DNA from: Balanoglossus misakiensis
Lineage: Eukaryota > Hemichordata
Length of the DNA stretch: 64,000 bases
Reading direction: 5' to 3'
Assembly: GCA_040954595.2 (NCBI GenBank)
Contig: CM082593.2
Span: 10,354,001-10,418,000 of the forward strand
Shown: in pieces, positions 16,536 to 28,940 of the stretch
Position numbering within the stretch: the first letter of the stretch is position 1
How the letters are laid out: each line of letters starts with the position of its first letter
Made by a program: the position numbers and the translations under genes
The notes under the pieces: generated by a model
The model's database searches: none
Seen by the model: the letters and a program-made list of their open reading frames with translations, nothing else
Told to the model about the DNA's origin: nothing

Positions 16536-18050
16536 TGACACAAACACAGCGAGGGAGACAAAAGGACCTTTCATGCTTAAACCCCTGTTCTTCTGTTATA
16601 AACTTTGAAAACCGTTCGTTTTCAGACTGCAGATTGCTCGAATAACGCGGCACACTGCCGAAACAATAAAACAAATACTAGTGGGAGCTCATAAAATAAA
16701 ATCGCTCAACCATTCCGTCGTCCTGAGTGACCTCAGCCACATTAATTCCGACGTCTTTTTAGGGTCATGAAAAAAGTCACAAATAAGGTATTTCCCCTAG
16801 GTCCACCTGAAGCAAAAAGTTTTCGTTTCGACTCCATCATTCCGAATAGTAAGAAAGCAACAAAATTGAAAAGACAGATGTAAAATGCAATCTCTCTCAC
16901 GTGGTAACGTTTGTAACTATGGCAATCACGGTACGTGTTCAGTACACAGACAGGGAGAAAAGTTTCCCCATGCAATACATGTGTTCAGTAAGGTTTGACC
17001 TTGGTTTTACTTTGTACCATGATCGCCGCTTTCTAAGCATGGATGAACGACGGCGGTCAGACCCAATCGAACCCTTTCATGTCAGATGACCACGGTATCT
17101 CCAGTGTGAGATGACATTTGACAAACCATTTGATTTCAACAAAATCTTCGCGTCGTCAACGCGTCGCATACCAGTCGCATATCGGTATTTACCCAATCAT
17201 AAAAGTTGGAAATTCGGGAGACTCGATCTGCAACCAAGTTGAGAGTAAATTTTGACGTTTGACTATTGGCAAGTAAACAGGTTACACAATGACTTGTCGG
17301 TTTTTCCTCCGTCATGGTCGTTCTTGACCCAAGTGTCCTTCCTTGACATTTAGACACACCTTGCGGTATGACCTTGGTGGTCATGTGCAATTAGTTTTCT
17401 TGTATAAGACGCTTTTCATGCCGGGGTAGACGACTTGTGCGTGGATCATCAACATTTCAGTGATATTTCAACGCAAAGTTTTAGCAATATTGAGAAAACA
17501 GGTGGTGAGGTGTCAAATGCATATCAATGTACGAAAATTAGGTCAAGCCACCCGACAGCAACCGCTTTCACACAGTGTCGGACGTTGCACGGAATGTGAA
17601 ACGTTACACTGCTTCGGCCGTTCACATGCACCTGGGCGTGGTTTTGATTGATGGTCAAACGCCCCCACTTACTTTGGGCGTTTTCAATGGTAAATGTGTC
17701 GTATTGATCGAAACCTTGCCGTAAACACATTTTTTTTGCTGAATCAACATTCAGAGTTCAGCCGTCTAGTTAACGAAGTATTGAAATAAGCCACTTGTTC
17801 ATCATTTTTTGTCTGTCAAACGTGTTTATTCGGACAGGGACCGGCCGCCAATGAGTGGTTTAGGGAGCCCACACGTACACTCTGGTACCTGGACAATTAA
17901 CAAAGACATGACGTGTGTACCGTCCGGTTCGAAAAGATTGGTTTAAGGTAGTCCTGGTAACAGTCATCCTAACGAGGCCAGGGGAGGTCTCCAAGGGCGA
18001 AATAAACAAAGCTACCGATGACGAGTCGAATTCGAATCGGACGATGCTTG
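16536..18050. other. Left flank of the satellite, no recognisable gene
   Basis: Less AT-rich than the satellite. Open frames at 16742-16975, 16901-17089 and 17136-17390 lack splice context or family motifs. No sequence resembling a 78-bp monomer occurs here, so the junction at 18051 is abrupt. Confidence 0.4.
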
Positions 18051-18100
18051 TTTTCGACTTTGCAAAATCTCAAAATTTCGTCGATTTTTGAAAAAAAATC

Positions 18101-21100
18101 ATGGGTGAAAATGCATCAAAAAATGAGAAATTTTCGACTTTGCAAAATCTCAAAATTTTGTCAATTTTGAAAAAAATCATGGGTGAAAATCATCAAAAAA
18201 TGACAAATTTTCGACTTTGCAAAATCTCAAAATTTCGTCGATTTTTGAAAAAAATCATGGGTGAAAATCATCAAAAAAATGACAAATTTTCGACTTTGCA
18301 AAATCTCAAAATTTTGTTGATTTTTGAAAAAAATCATAGGTGAAAATCATCAAAAAATGACAAATTTTCGACTTTGCAAAATCTCAAAATTTCGTCGATT
18401 TTTGAAGAAAATCATGGGTGAAAATCATCAAAAAATGACAAATTTTCGACTTTGCAAAATCTCAAAATTTTTTCGATTTTTGAAAAAAGACATGGGTGAA
18501 AATCATCAAAAAATGACAAATTTTCGACTTTGCAAAATCTCAAAATTTCGTAGATTTTTGAAAAAAAAACATGGGTAAAAATCATCAAAAAATGACAAAT
18601 TTTCGACTTTGCAAAATCTCAAAATTTCGTCCATTTTTAAAAAAAAAACATGGGGGAAAATCATCAAAAAATGACAAATTTTCGACTTTGCAAAATCTCA
18701 AAATTTCGTCAATTTTGAATAAAAATCATGGGTGAAAATCATCAAAAAATGACAAATTTTCGACTTTGCAAAATCTCACAATTTCGTCGATTTTTGAAAA
18801 AAAATCATGGGTGAAAATGCATCAAAAATTAGAAATTTTCGACTTTGCAAAATCTCAAAATTTCGTCAATTTTGAAAAAAATCATGGGTGAAAATCATCA
18901 AAAAATGACAAATTTTCGACTTTGCAAAATCTCAAAATTTCGTCGATTTTTGAAAAAAATCATGGGTGAAAAATCATCAAAAAATGACAAATTTTCGACT
19001 TTGCAAAATCTCAAAATTTTGTTGATTTTTGAAAAAAAATCATGGGTGAAAATGCATCAAAAAATGAGAAATTTTCGACTTTGCAAAATCTCAAAATTTT
19101 GTCAATTTTGAAAAAAATCATGGGTGAAAATCATCAAAAAATGACAAATTTTCGACTTTGCAAAATCTCAAAATTTTTTCGATTTTTGAAAAAAGACATG
19201 GGTGAAAATCATCAAAAAATGACAAATTTTCGACTTTGCAAAATCTCAAAATTTCGTAGATTTTTGAAAAAAAAACATGGGTAAAAATCATCAAAAAATG
19301 ACAAATTTTCGACTTTGCAAAATCTCAAAATTTCGTCCATTTTTAAAAAAAAAACATGGGGGAAAATCATCAAAAAATGACAAATTTTCGACTTTGCAAA
19401 ATCTCAAAATTTCGTCAATTTTGAATAAAAATCATGGGTGAAAATCATCAAAAAATGACAAATTTTCGACTTTGCAAAATCTCACAATTTCGTCGATTTT
19501 TGAAAAAAAATCATGGGTGAAAATGCATCAAAAATTAGAAATTTTCGACTTTGCAAAATCTCAAAATTTCGTCAATTTTGAAAAAAATCATGGGTGAAAA
19601 TCATCAAAAAATGACAAATTTTCGACTTTGCAAAATCTCAAAATTTCGTCGATTTTTGAAAAAAATCATGGGTGAAAAATCATCAAAAAAATGACAAATT
19701 TTCGACTTTGCAAAATCTCAAAATTTTGTTGATTTTTGAAAAAAAATCATGGGTGAAAATGCATCAAAAAATGAGAAATTTTCGACTTTGCAAAATCTCA
19801 AAATTTTGTCAATTTTGAAAAAAATCATGGGTGAAAATCATCAAAAAATGACAAATTTTCGACTTTGCAAAATCTCAAAATTTCGTCGATTTTTGAAAAA
19901 AATCATGGGTGAAAATCATCAAAAAAATGACAAATTTTCGACTTTGCAAAATCTCAAAATTTTGTTGATTTTTGAAAAAAATCATAGGTGAAAATCATCA
20001 AAAAATGACAAATTTTCGACTTTGCAAAATCTCAAAATTTCGTCGATTTTTGAAGAAAATCATGGGTGAAAATCATCAAAAAATGACAAATTTTCGACTT
20101 TGCAAAATCTCAAAATTTTTTCGATTTTTGAAAAAAGACATGGGTGAAAATCATCAAAAAATGACAAATTTTCGACTTTGCAAAATCTCAAAATTTCGTA
20201 GATTTTTGAAAAAAAACATGGGTAAAAATCATCAAAAAATGACAAATTTTCGACTTTGCAAAATCTCAAAATTTCGTCCATTTTAAAAAAAAAACATGGG
20301 GGAAAATCATCAAAAAATGACAAATTTTCGACTTTGCAAAATCTCAAAATTTCGTCAATTTTGAATAAAAATCATGGGTGAAAATCATCAAAAAATGACA
20401 AATTTTCGACTTTGCAAAATCTCACAATTTCGTCGATTTTTGAAAAAAAATCATGGGTGAAAATGCATCAAAAATGAGAAATTTTCGACTTTGCAAAATC
20501 TCAAAATTTCGTCAATTTTGAAAAAAATCATGGGTGAAAATCATCAAAAAATGACAAATTTTCGACTTTGCAAAATCTCAAAATTTCGTCGATTTTTGAA
20601 AAAAATCATGGGTGAAAAATCATCAAAAAAATGACAAATTTTCGACTTTGCAAAATCTCAAAATTTTGTTGATTTTTGAAAAAAATCATAGGTGAAAATC
20701 ATCAAAAAATGACAAATTTTCGACTTTGCAAAATCTCAAAATTTCGTCGATTTTTGAAGAAAATCATGGGTGAAAATCATCAACAAATGACAAATTTTCG
20801 ACTTTGCAAAATCTCAAAATTTCGTCGATTTTTGAAGAAAATCATGGGTGAAAATCATCAAAAAATGACAAATTTTCGACTTTGCAAAATCTCAAAATTT
20901 TTTCGATTTTTGAAAAATATCATTGGTGAAAATCATCAAAAAATGACAAATTTTGAAAAAAAAAACGGGTGAAAATCATCAAAAAATGACACATTTTCGA
21001 CTTTGCAAAATCTCAAAATTTTTTCGATTGTTGAAAAAAATCATCGGTGAAAATCATCAAAAAATGACAAATTTTCGACTTTGCAAAATCTCAAAATTTC

Positions 21101-22895
21101 GTCGATTTTTGAAAAAAATCATGGGTGAAAATCATCAAAAAAATGACAAATTTTCGACGTTGCAAAATCTCAAAATTTTGTTGATTTTTGACAAAAATCA
21201 TAGGTGAAAATCATCAAAAATTAGAAATTTTCGACTTTGCAAAATCTCAAAATTTCGTCAATTTTGAAAAAAATCATGGGTGAAAATCATCAAAAAATGA
21301 CAAATTTTCGACTTTGCAAAATCTCAAAATTTCGTCGATTTTTGAAAAAAATCATGGGTGAAAAATCATCAAAAAAATGACAAATTTTCGACTTTGCAAA
21401 ATCTCAAAATTTTGTTGATTTTTGAAAAAAAATCATGGGTGAAAATGCATCAAAAAATGAGAAATTTTCGACTTTGCAAAATCTCAAAATTTTGTCAATT
21501 TTGAAAAAAATCATGGGTGAAAATCATCAAAAAATGACAAATTTTCGACTTTGCAAAATCTCAAAATTTCGTCGATTTTTGAAAAAAATCATGGGTGAAA
21601 ATCATCAAAAAAATGACAAATTTTCGACTTTGCAAAATCTCAAAATTTTGTTGATTTTTGAAAAAAATCATAGGTGAAAATCATCAAAAAATGACAAATT
21701 TTCGACTTTGCAAAATCTCAAAATTTCGTCGATTTTTGAAGAAAATCATGGGTGAAAATCATCAAAAAATGACAAATTTTCGACTTTGCAAAATCTCAAA
21801 ATTTTTTCGATTTTTGAAAAAAGACATGGGTGAAAATCATCAAAAAATGACAAATTTTCGACTTTGCAAAATCTCAAAATTTCGTAGATTTTTGAAAAAA
21901 AACATGGGTAAAAATCATCAAAAAATGACAAATTTTCGACTTTGCAAAATCTCAAAATTTCGTCCATTTTAAAAAAAAAACATGGGGGAAAATCATCAAA
22001 AAATGACAAATTTTCGACTTTGCAAAATCTCAAAATTTCGTCAATTTTGAATAAAAATCATGGGTGAAAATCATCAAAAAATGACAAATTTTCGACTTTG
22101 CAAAATCTCACAATTTCGTCGATTTTTGAAAAAAAATCATGGGTGAAAATGCATCAAAAATGAGAAATTTTCGACTTTGCAAAATCTCAAAATTTCGTCA
22201 ATTTTGAAAAAAATCATGGGTGAAAATCATCAAAAAATGACAAATTTTCGACTTTGCAAAATCTCAAAATTTCGTCGATTTTTGAAAAAAATCATGGGTG
22301 AAAAATCATCAAAAAAATGACAAATTTTCGACTTTGCAAAATCTCAAAATTTTGTTGATTTTTGAAAAAAATCATAGGTGAAAATCATCAAAAAATGACA
22401 AATTTTCGACTTTGCAAAATCTCAAAATTTCGTCGATTTTTGAAGAAAATCATAGGTGAAAATCATCAACAAATGACAAATTTTCGACTTTGCAAAATCT
22501 CAAAATTTCGTCGATTTTTGAAGAAAATCATGGGTGAAAATCATCAAAAAATGACAAATTTTCGACTTTGCAAAATCTCAAAATTTTTTCGATTTTTGAA
22601 AAATATCATTGGTGAAAATCATCAAAAAATGACAAATTTTGAAAAAAAAACGGGTGAAAATCATCAAAAAATGACACATTTTCGACTTTGCAAAATCTCA
22701 AAATTTTTTCGATTGTTGAAAAAAATCATCGGTGAAAATCATCAAAAAATGACAAATTTTCGACTTTGCAAAATCTCAAAATTTCGTCGATTTTTGAAAA
22801 AAATCATGGGTGAAAATCATCAAAAAAATGACAAATTTTCGACGTTGCAAAATCTCAAAATTTTGTTGATTTTTGACAAAAATCATAGGTGAAAA
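18101..22895 (+). repeat. Higher-order repeat block A (1648/1686-bp units)
   Basis: Three successive units start with the atgcatc variant monomer at 18101, 19749 and 21435 (spacings 1648 and 1686). The third matches the second to about 22895. Inside the first, the segment ending about 19041 is repeated at a 707-bp offset (landmarks 18578 and 19285). The units are nearly identical apart from a few A-run length changes. Confidence 0.85.
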
Positions 22896-25800
22896 TCATC
22901 AAAAAATGACAAATTTTCGACTTTGCAAAATCTCAAAATTTCGTCGATTTTTGAAGAAAATCATGGGTGAAAATCATCAAAAAATGACAAATTTTCGACT
23001 TTGCAAAATCTCAAAATTTTTTCGATTTTTGAAAAATATCATGGGTGAAAATCATCAAAAAATGACAAATTTTGAAAAAAAAACGGGTGAAAATGATCAA
23101 AAAATGACACATTTACGACTTTGCAAAATCTCAAAATTTCGTCGATTTTTGAAAAAAAATCATGGGTGAAAATCATCAAAAAATGAAAATTTTTCGTCTT
23201 TGCAAAATCTCAAAATTTCGTCCATTTTTGAAAAAAAAATCATGGGTAAAAATCATCAAAAATGACAAATTTTCGTCTTTGCAAAATCTCAAAATTTCGT
23301 CGATTTTTGAAGAAAATCATGGGTGAAAATCATCAAAAAATGACAAATTTTCGACTTTGCAAAATCTCAAATTTTTTTCGATTTTTGAAAAAAGACGGGT
23401 GAAAATCATCAAAAAATGACAAATTTTCGACTTTGCAAAATCTCAAAATTTCGTAGATTTTTGAAAAAAAACATGGGTAAAAATCATCAAAAAATGACAA
23501 ATTTTCGACTTTGCAAAATCTCAAAATTTCGTCAATTTTGAATAAAAATCATGGGTGAAAATCATTAAAAAATGACAAATTTTCGACTTTGCAAAATCTC
23601 ACAATTTCGTCGATTTTTGAAAAAAAATCATGGGTGAAAATGCATCAAAAAATGAGAAATTTTCGACTTTGCAAAATCTCAAAATTTCGTCAATTTTGAA
23701 AAAAATCATGGGTGAAAATCATCAAAAAATGACAAATTTTCGACTTTGCAAAATCTCAAAATTTCGTCGATTTTTGAAAAAAATCATGGGTGAAAAATCA
23801 TCAAAAAAATGACAAATTTTCGACTTTGCAAAATCTCAAAATTTTGTTGATTTTTGAAAAAAATCATAGGTGAAAATCATCAAAAAATGACAAATTTTCG
23901 ACTTTGCAAAATCTCAAAATTTCGTCGATTTTTGAAGAAAATCATGGGTGAAAATCATCAAAAAATTACAAATTTTCGACTTTGCAAAATCTCAAAATTT
24001 TTTCGATTGTTGAATAAAATCATCGGTGAAAATCATCAAAAAATGACAAATTTTCGACTTTGCAAAATCTCAAAATTTCGTCGATTTTTGAAAAAAATCA
24101 TGGGTGAAAATCATAAAAAAAATGACAAATTTTCGACGTTGCAAAATCTCAAAATTTTGTTGATTTTTGAAAAAAATCATAGGTGAAAATCATCAAAAAA
24201 TGACAAATTTTCGACTTTGCAAAATCTCAAAATTTCGTCGATTTTTGAAGAAAATCATGGGTGAAAATCATCAAAAAATGACAAATTTTCGACTTTGCAA
24301 AATCTCAAAATTTTTTCGATTTTTGAAAAATATCATTGGTGAAAATCATCAAAAAATGACAAATTTTGAAAAAAAAACGGGTGAAAATCATCAAAAAATG
24401 ACACATTTTCGACTTTGCAAAATCTCAAAATTTTTTCGATTGTTGAAAAAAATCATCGGTGAAAATCATCAAAAAATGACAAATTTTCGACTTTGCAAAA
24501 TCTCAAAATTTCGTCGATTTTTGAAAAAAATCATGGGTGAAAATCATCAAAAAAATGACAAATTTTCGACGTTGCAAAATCTCAAAATTTTGTTGATTTT
24601 TGACAAAAATCATAGGTGAAAATCATCAAAAAATGACAAATTTTCGACTTTGCAAAATCTCAAAATTTCGTCGATTTTTGAAGAAAATCATGGGTGAAAA
24701 TCATCAAAAAATGACAAATTTTCGACTTTGCAAAATCTCAAAATTTCGTCCATTTTTGAAAAAAAAATCATGGGTAAAAATCATCAAAAATGACAAATTT
24801 TCGTCTTTGCAAAATCTCAAAATTTCGTCGATTTTTGAAGAAAATCATGGGTGAAAATCATCAAAAAATGACAAAATTTTCGACTTTGCAAAATCTCAAA
24901 ATTTCGTCGATTTTTGAAAAAAATCATGGGGGAAAATCATGAAAAAATGACAAATTTTCCTCTTTGCAAAATCTTAAAATTTCGTCGATTTTTGAAAAAA
25001 AATCATGGGTGAAAATCATCAAAAAATGACAAATTTTCGTCTTTGCAAAATCTCAAATTTTCGTCGATTTTTGAAAAAAAATCATGGTTGAAAATCATCA
25101 AAAAATGACAAAATTTTCGACTTTGTAAAATCACAAAATTTCGTCGATTTTGAAAAAAATCATAGGTTCGTCGATTTTTTAAAAAAAAACATGGGTGAAA
25201 ATCATCAAAAAATGACAAATTTTGAAAAAAAAACGGGTGAAAATCATCAAAAAATGACACATTTTCGACTTTGCAAAATCTCAAAATTTCGTCGATTTTT
25301 GAAAAAAAACCGGGTGAAAATCATCAAAAAATGACAAATTTTGAAAAAAAAACGGGTGAAAATCATCAAAAAATGACACATTTTCGACTTTGTAAAATCA
25401 CAAAATTTCGTCGATTTTGAAAAAAATCATAGGTTCGTCGATTTTTTAAAAAAAAACATGGGTGAAAATCATCAAAAAATAACAAATTTTGAAAAAAAAA
25501 CGGGTGAAAATCATCAAAAAATGACACATTTACGACTTTGCAAAATCTCAAAATTTCGTCGATTTTTGAAAAAAAATCATGGGTGAAAATCATCAAAAAA
25601 TGAAAATTTTTCGTCTTTGCAAAATCTCAAAATTTCGTCCATTTTTGAAAAAAAAATCATGGGTAAAAATCATCAAAAATGACAAATTTTCGTCTTTGCA
25701 AAATCTCAAAATTTCGTCGATTTTTGAAGAAAATCATGGGTGAAAATCATCAAAAAATGACAAATTTTCGACTTTGCAAAATCTCAAAATTTTTTCGATT

Positions 25801-28800
25801 TTTGAAAAAAGACATGGGTGAAAATCATGAAAAAATGACAAATTTTCGACTTTGCAAAATCTCAAAATTTCGTCCATTTTTGAAAAAAAATCATGGGTAA
25901 AAATCATCAAAAAATGACAAATTTTGAAAAGAAAACGGGTGAAAATCATCAAAAAATGACACATTTTCGACTTTGCAAAATCTCAAAATTTCGTCGATTT
26001 TTGAAAAAAAATCATGGGTGAAAATCATCAAAAAATGACAAATATTCGTCTTTGCAAAATCTCAAAATTTCGTCCATTTCTGAAACAAAATTATGGGTAA
26101 AAATCATCAAAAATGACAAATTTTCATCTTTGCAAAATCTCAAAATTTCGTCGAGTTTTGAAAAAAATCATGGGGGAAAATCATGAAAAAATGACAAATT
26201 TTCCTCTTTGCAAAATCTCAAAATTTCGTCGATTTTTAAAAAAAGACATGGATGAAAATCATCAAAAAATAACAAATTTTCGACTTTGCAAAATCTCAAA
26301 ATTTCGTCCATTTTTGAAAAAAAATCATGGGTAAAAATCATCAAAAAATGACAAATTTTGAAAAAAAAACGGGTGAAAATCATCAAAAAATGACACATTT
26401 TCGACTTTGCAAAATCTCAAAATTTCGTCGATTTTTGAAAAAAAATCATGGGTGAAAATCATCAAAAAATGACAAATTTTCGTCTTTGCAAAATCTCAAA
26501 TTTTGTCCATTTCTGAAAAAAAATTATGGGTAAAAATCATCAAAAATGACAAATTTTCATCTTTGCAAAATCTCAAATTTTCGTCGATTTTTGAAAAAAA
26601 TCATGGTTGAATATCATCAAAAAATGACAAAATTTTCGACTCTGCAAAATCTCAAAATTTCGTCGATTTTTGAAAAAAATCATGGGGGAAAATCATGAAA
26701 AAATGACAAATTTTCCTCTTTGCAAAATCTTAAAATTTCGTCGATTTTTGAAAAAAAATCATGGGTGAAAATCATCAAAAAATGACAAATTTTCGTCTTT
26801 GCAAAATCTCAAATTTTCGTCGATTTTTGAAAAAAAATCATGGTTGAAAATCATCAAAAAATGACAAAATTTTCGACTTTGTAAAATCACAAAATTTCGT
26901 CGATTTTGAAAAAAATCATAGGTTCGTCGATTTTTTAAAAAAAAACATGGGTGAAAATCATCAAAAAATGACAAATTTTGAAAAAAAAACGGGTGAAAAT
27001 CATCAAAAAATGACACATTTTCGACTTTGCAAAATCTCAAAATTTCGTCGATTTTTGAAAAAAAAACGGGTGAAAATCATCAAAAAATGACAAATTTTGA
27101 AAAAAAACGGGTGAAAATCATCAAAAAATGACACATTTTCGACTTTGTAAAATCACAAAATTTCGTCGATTTTGAAAAAAATCATAGGTTCGTCGATTTT
27201 TTTAAAAAAAACATGGGTGAAAATCATCAAAAAATGACAAATTTTGAAAAAAAAACGGGTGAAAATCATCAAAAAATGACACATTTACGACTTTGCAAAA
27301 TCTCAAAATTTCGTCGATTTTTGAAAAAAAATCATGGGTGAAAATCATCAAAAAATGAAAATTTTTCGTCTTTGCAAAATCTCAAAATTTTTTCGATTTT
27401 TGAAAAAAGACATGGGTGAAAATCATCAAAAAATGACAAATTTTCGACTTTGTAAAATCTCAAAATTTCGTAGATTTTTGAAAAAAACATGGGTAAAAAT
27501 CATCAAAAAATGACAAATTTTCGACTTTGCAAAATCTCAAAATTTCGTCAATTTTGAATAAAAATCATGGGTGAAAATCATCAAAAAATGACAAATTTTC
27601 GACTTTGCAAAATCTCACAATTTCGTCGATTTTTGAAAAAAAATCATGGGTGAAAATGCATCAAAAAATGAGAAATTTTCGACTTTGCAAAATCTCAAAA
27701 TTTCGTCAATTTTGAAAAAAATCATGGGTGAAAATCATCAAAAAATGACAAATTTTCGACTTTGCAAAATCTCAAAATTTCGTCGATTTTTGAAAAAAAT
27801 CATGGGTGAAAAATCATCAAAAAAATGACAAATTTTCGACTTTGCAAAATCTCAAAATTTTGTTGATTTTTGAAAAAAATCATAGGTGAAAATCATCAAA
27901 AAATGACAAATTTTCGACTTTGCAAAATCTCAAAATTTCGTCGATTTTTGAAGAAAATCATGGGTGAAAATCATCAAAAAATGACAAATTTTCGACTTTG
28001 CAAAATCTCAAAATTTTTTCGATTGTTGAAAAAAATCATCGGTGAAAATCATCAAAAAATGACAAATTTTCGACTTTGCAAAATCTCAAAATTTCGTCGA
28101 TTTTTGAAAAAAATCATGGGTGAAAATCATCAAAAAAATGACAAATTTTCGACGTTGCAAAATCTCAAAATTTTGTTGATTTTTGACAAAAATCATAGGT
28201 GAAAATCATCAAAAAATGACAAATTTTCGACTTTGCAAAATCTCAAAATTTCGTCGATTTTTGAAGAAAATCATGGGTGAAAATCATCAAAAAATGAAAA
28301 TTTTTCGTCTGTGCAAAATCTCAAAATTTCGTCCATTTTTAAAAAAAAAATCATGGGTAAAAATCATCAAAAATGACAAATTTTCGTCTTTGCAAAATCT
28401 CAAAATTTCGTCGAGTTTTGAAAAAAATCATGGGGGAAAATCATGAAAAAATGACAAATTTTCCTCTTTGCAAAATCTCAAAATTTCGTCGATTTTTAAA
28501 AAAAGACATGGATGAAAATCATCAAAAAATAACAAATTTTCGACTTTGCAAAATCTCAAAATTTCGTCCATTTTTGAAAAAAAATCATGGGTAAAAATCA
28601 TCAAAAAATGACAAATTTTGAAAGAAAAACGGGTGAAAATCATCAAAAAATGACACATTTTCGACTTTGCAAAATCTCAAAATTTCGTCGATTTTTGAAA
28701 AAAAATCATGGGTGAAAATCATCAAAAAATGACAAATTTTCGTCTTTGCAAAATCTCAAATTTTGTCCATTTCTGAAAAAAAAAAATGGGTAAAAATCAT

Positions 28801-28940
28801 CAAAAAATGACAAATTTTCGACTTTGCAAAATCTCAAAATTTCGTCGATTTTTGAAAAAAATCATGGGTGAAAATCATCAAAAAATGACAAATTTTCGAC
28901 TTTGCAAAATCTAAAAATTTCGTCGATTTTTGAAAAAAAT
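22450..28940 (+). repeat. Higher-order repeat block B, copy 1 (5.3-5.5 kb unit)
   Basis: Contains atgcatc monomers (23638, 27654), cgattgttg and gacgttgc variants, and many short monomers with aaaacgggtg. Variant order from about 22450 to 28300 is reproduced at 37750-43800, at an offset of 15300 bp, changing to 15462 and then 15459 after small indels. Within it, 22873 and 28183 start the same variant series, giving a unit of about 5310 bp. Confidence 0.8.

Noticed and set aside
16742-17730. Several 60-85 codon frames on both strands
   Set aside because: They overlap one another, lack splice sites and recognisable motifs, and lie in sequence with no other coding signs.
14723-18061. Shared 15-base word cttgttttcgacttt in MITE family 3 (14723) and at the satellite start (18047)
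   Set aside because: Similarity does not extend beyond the word on either side. In low-complexity AT-rich DNA this is weak evidence that the satellite derives from the MITE.
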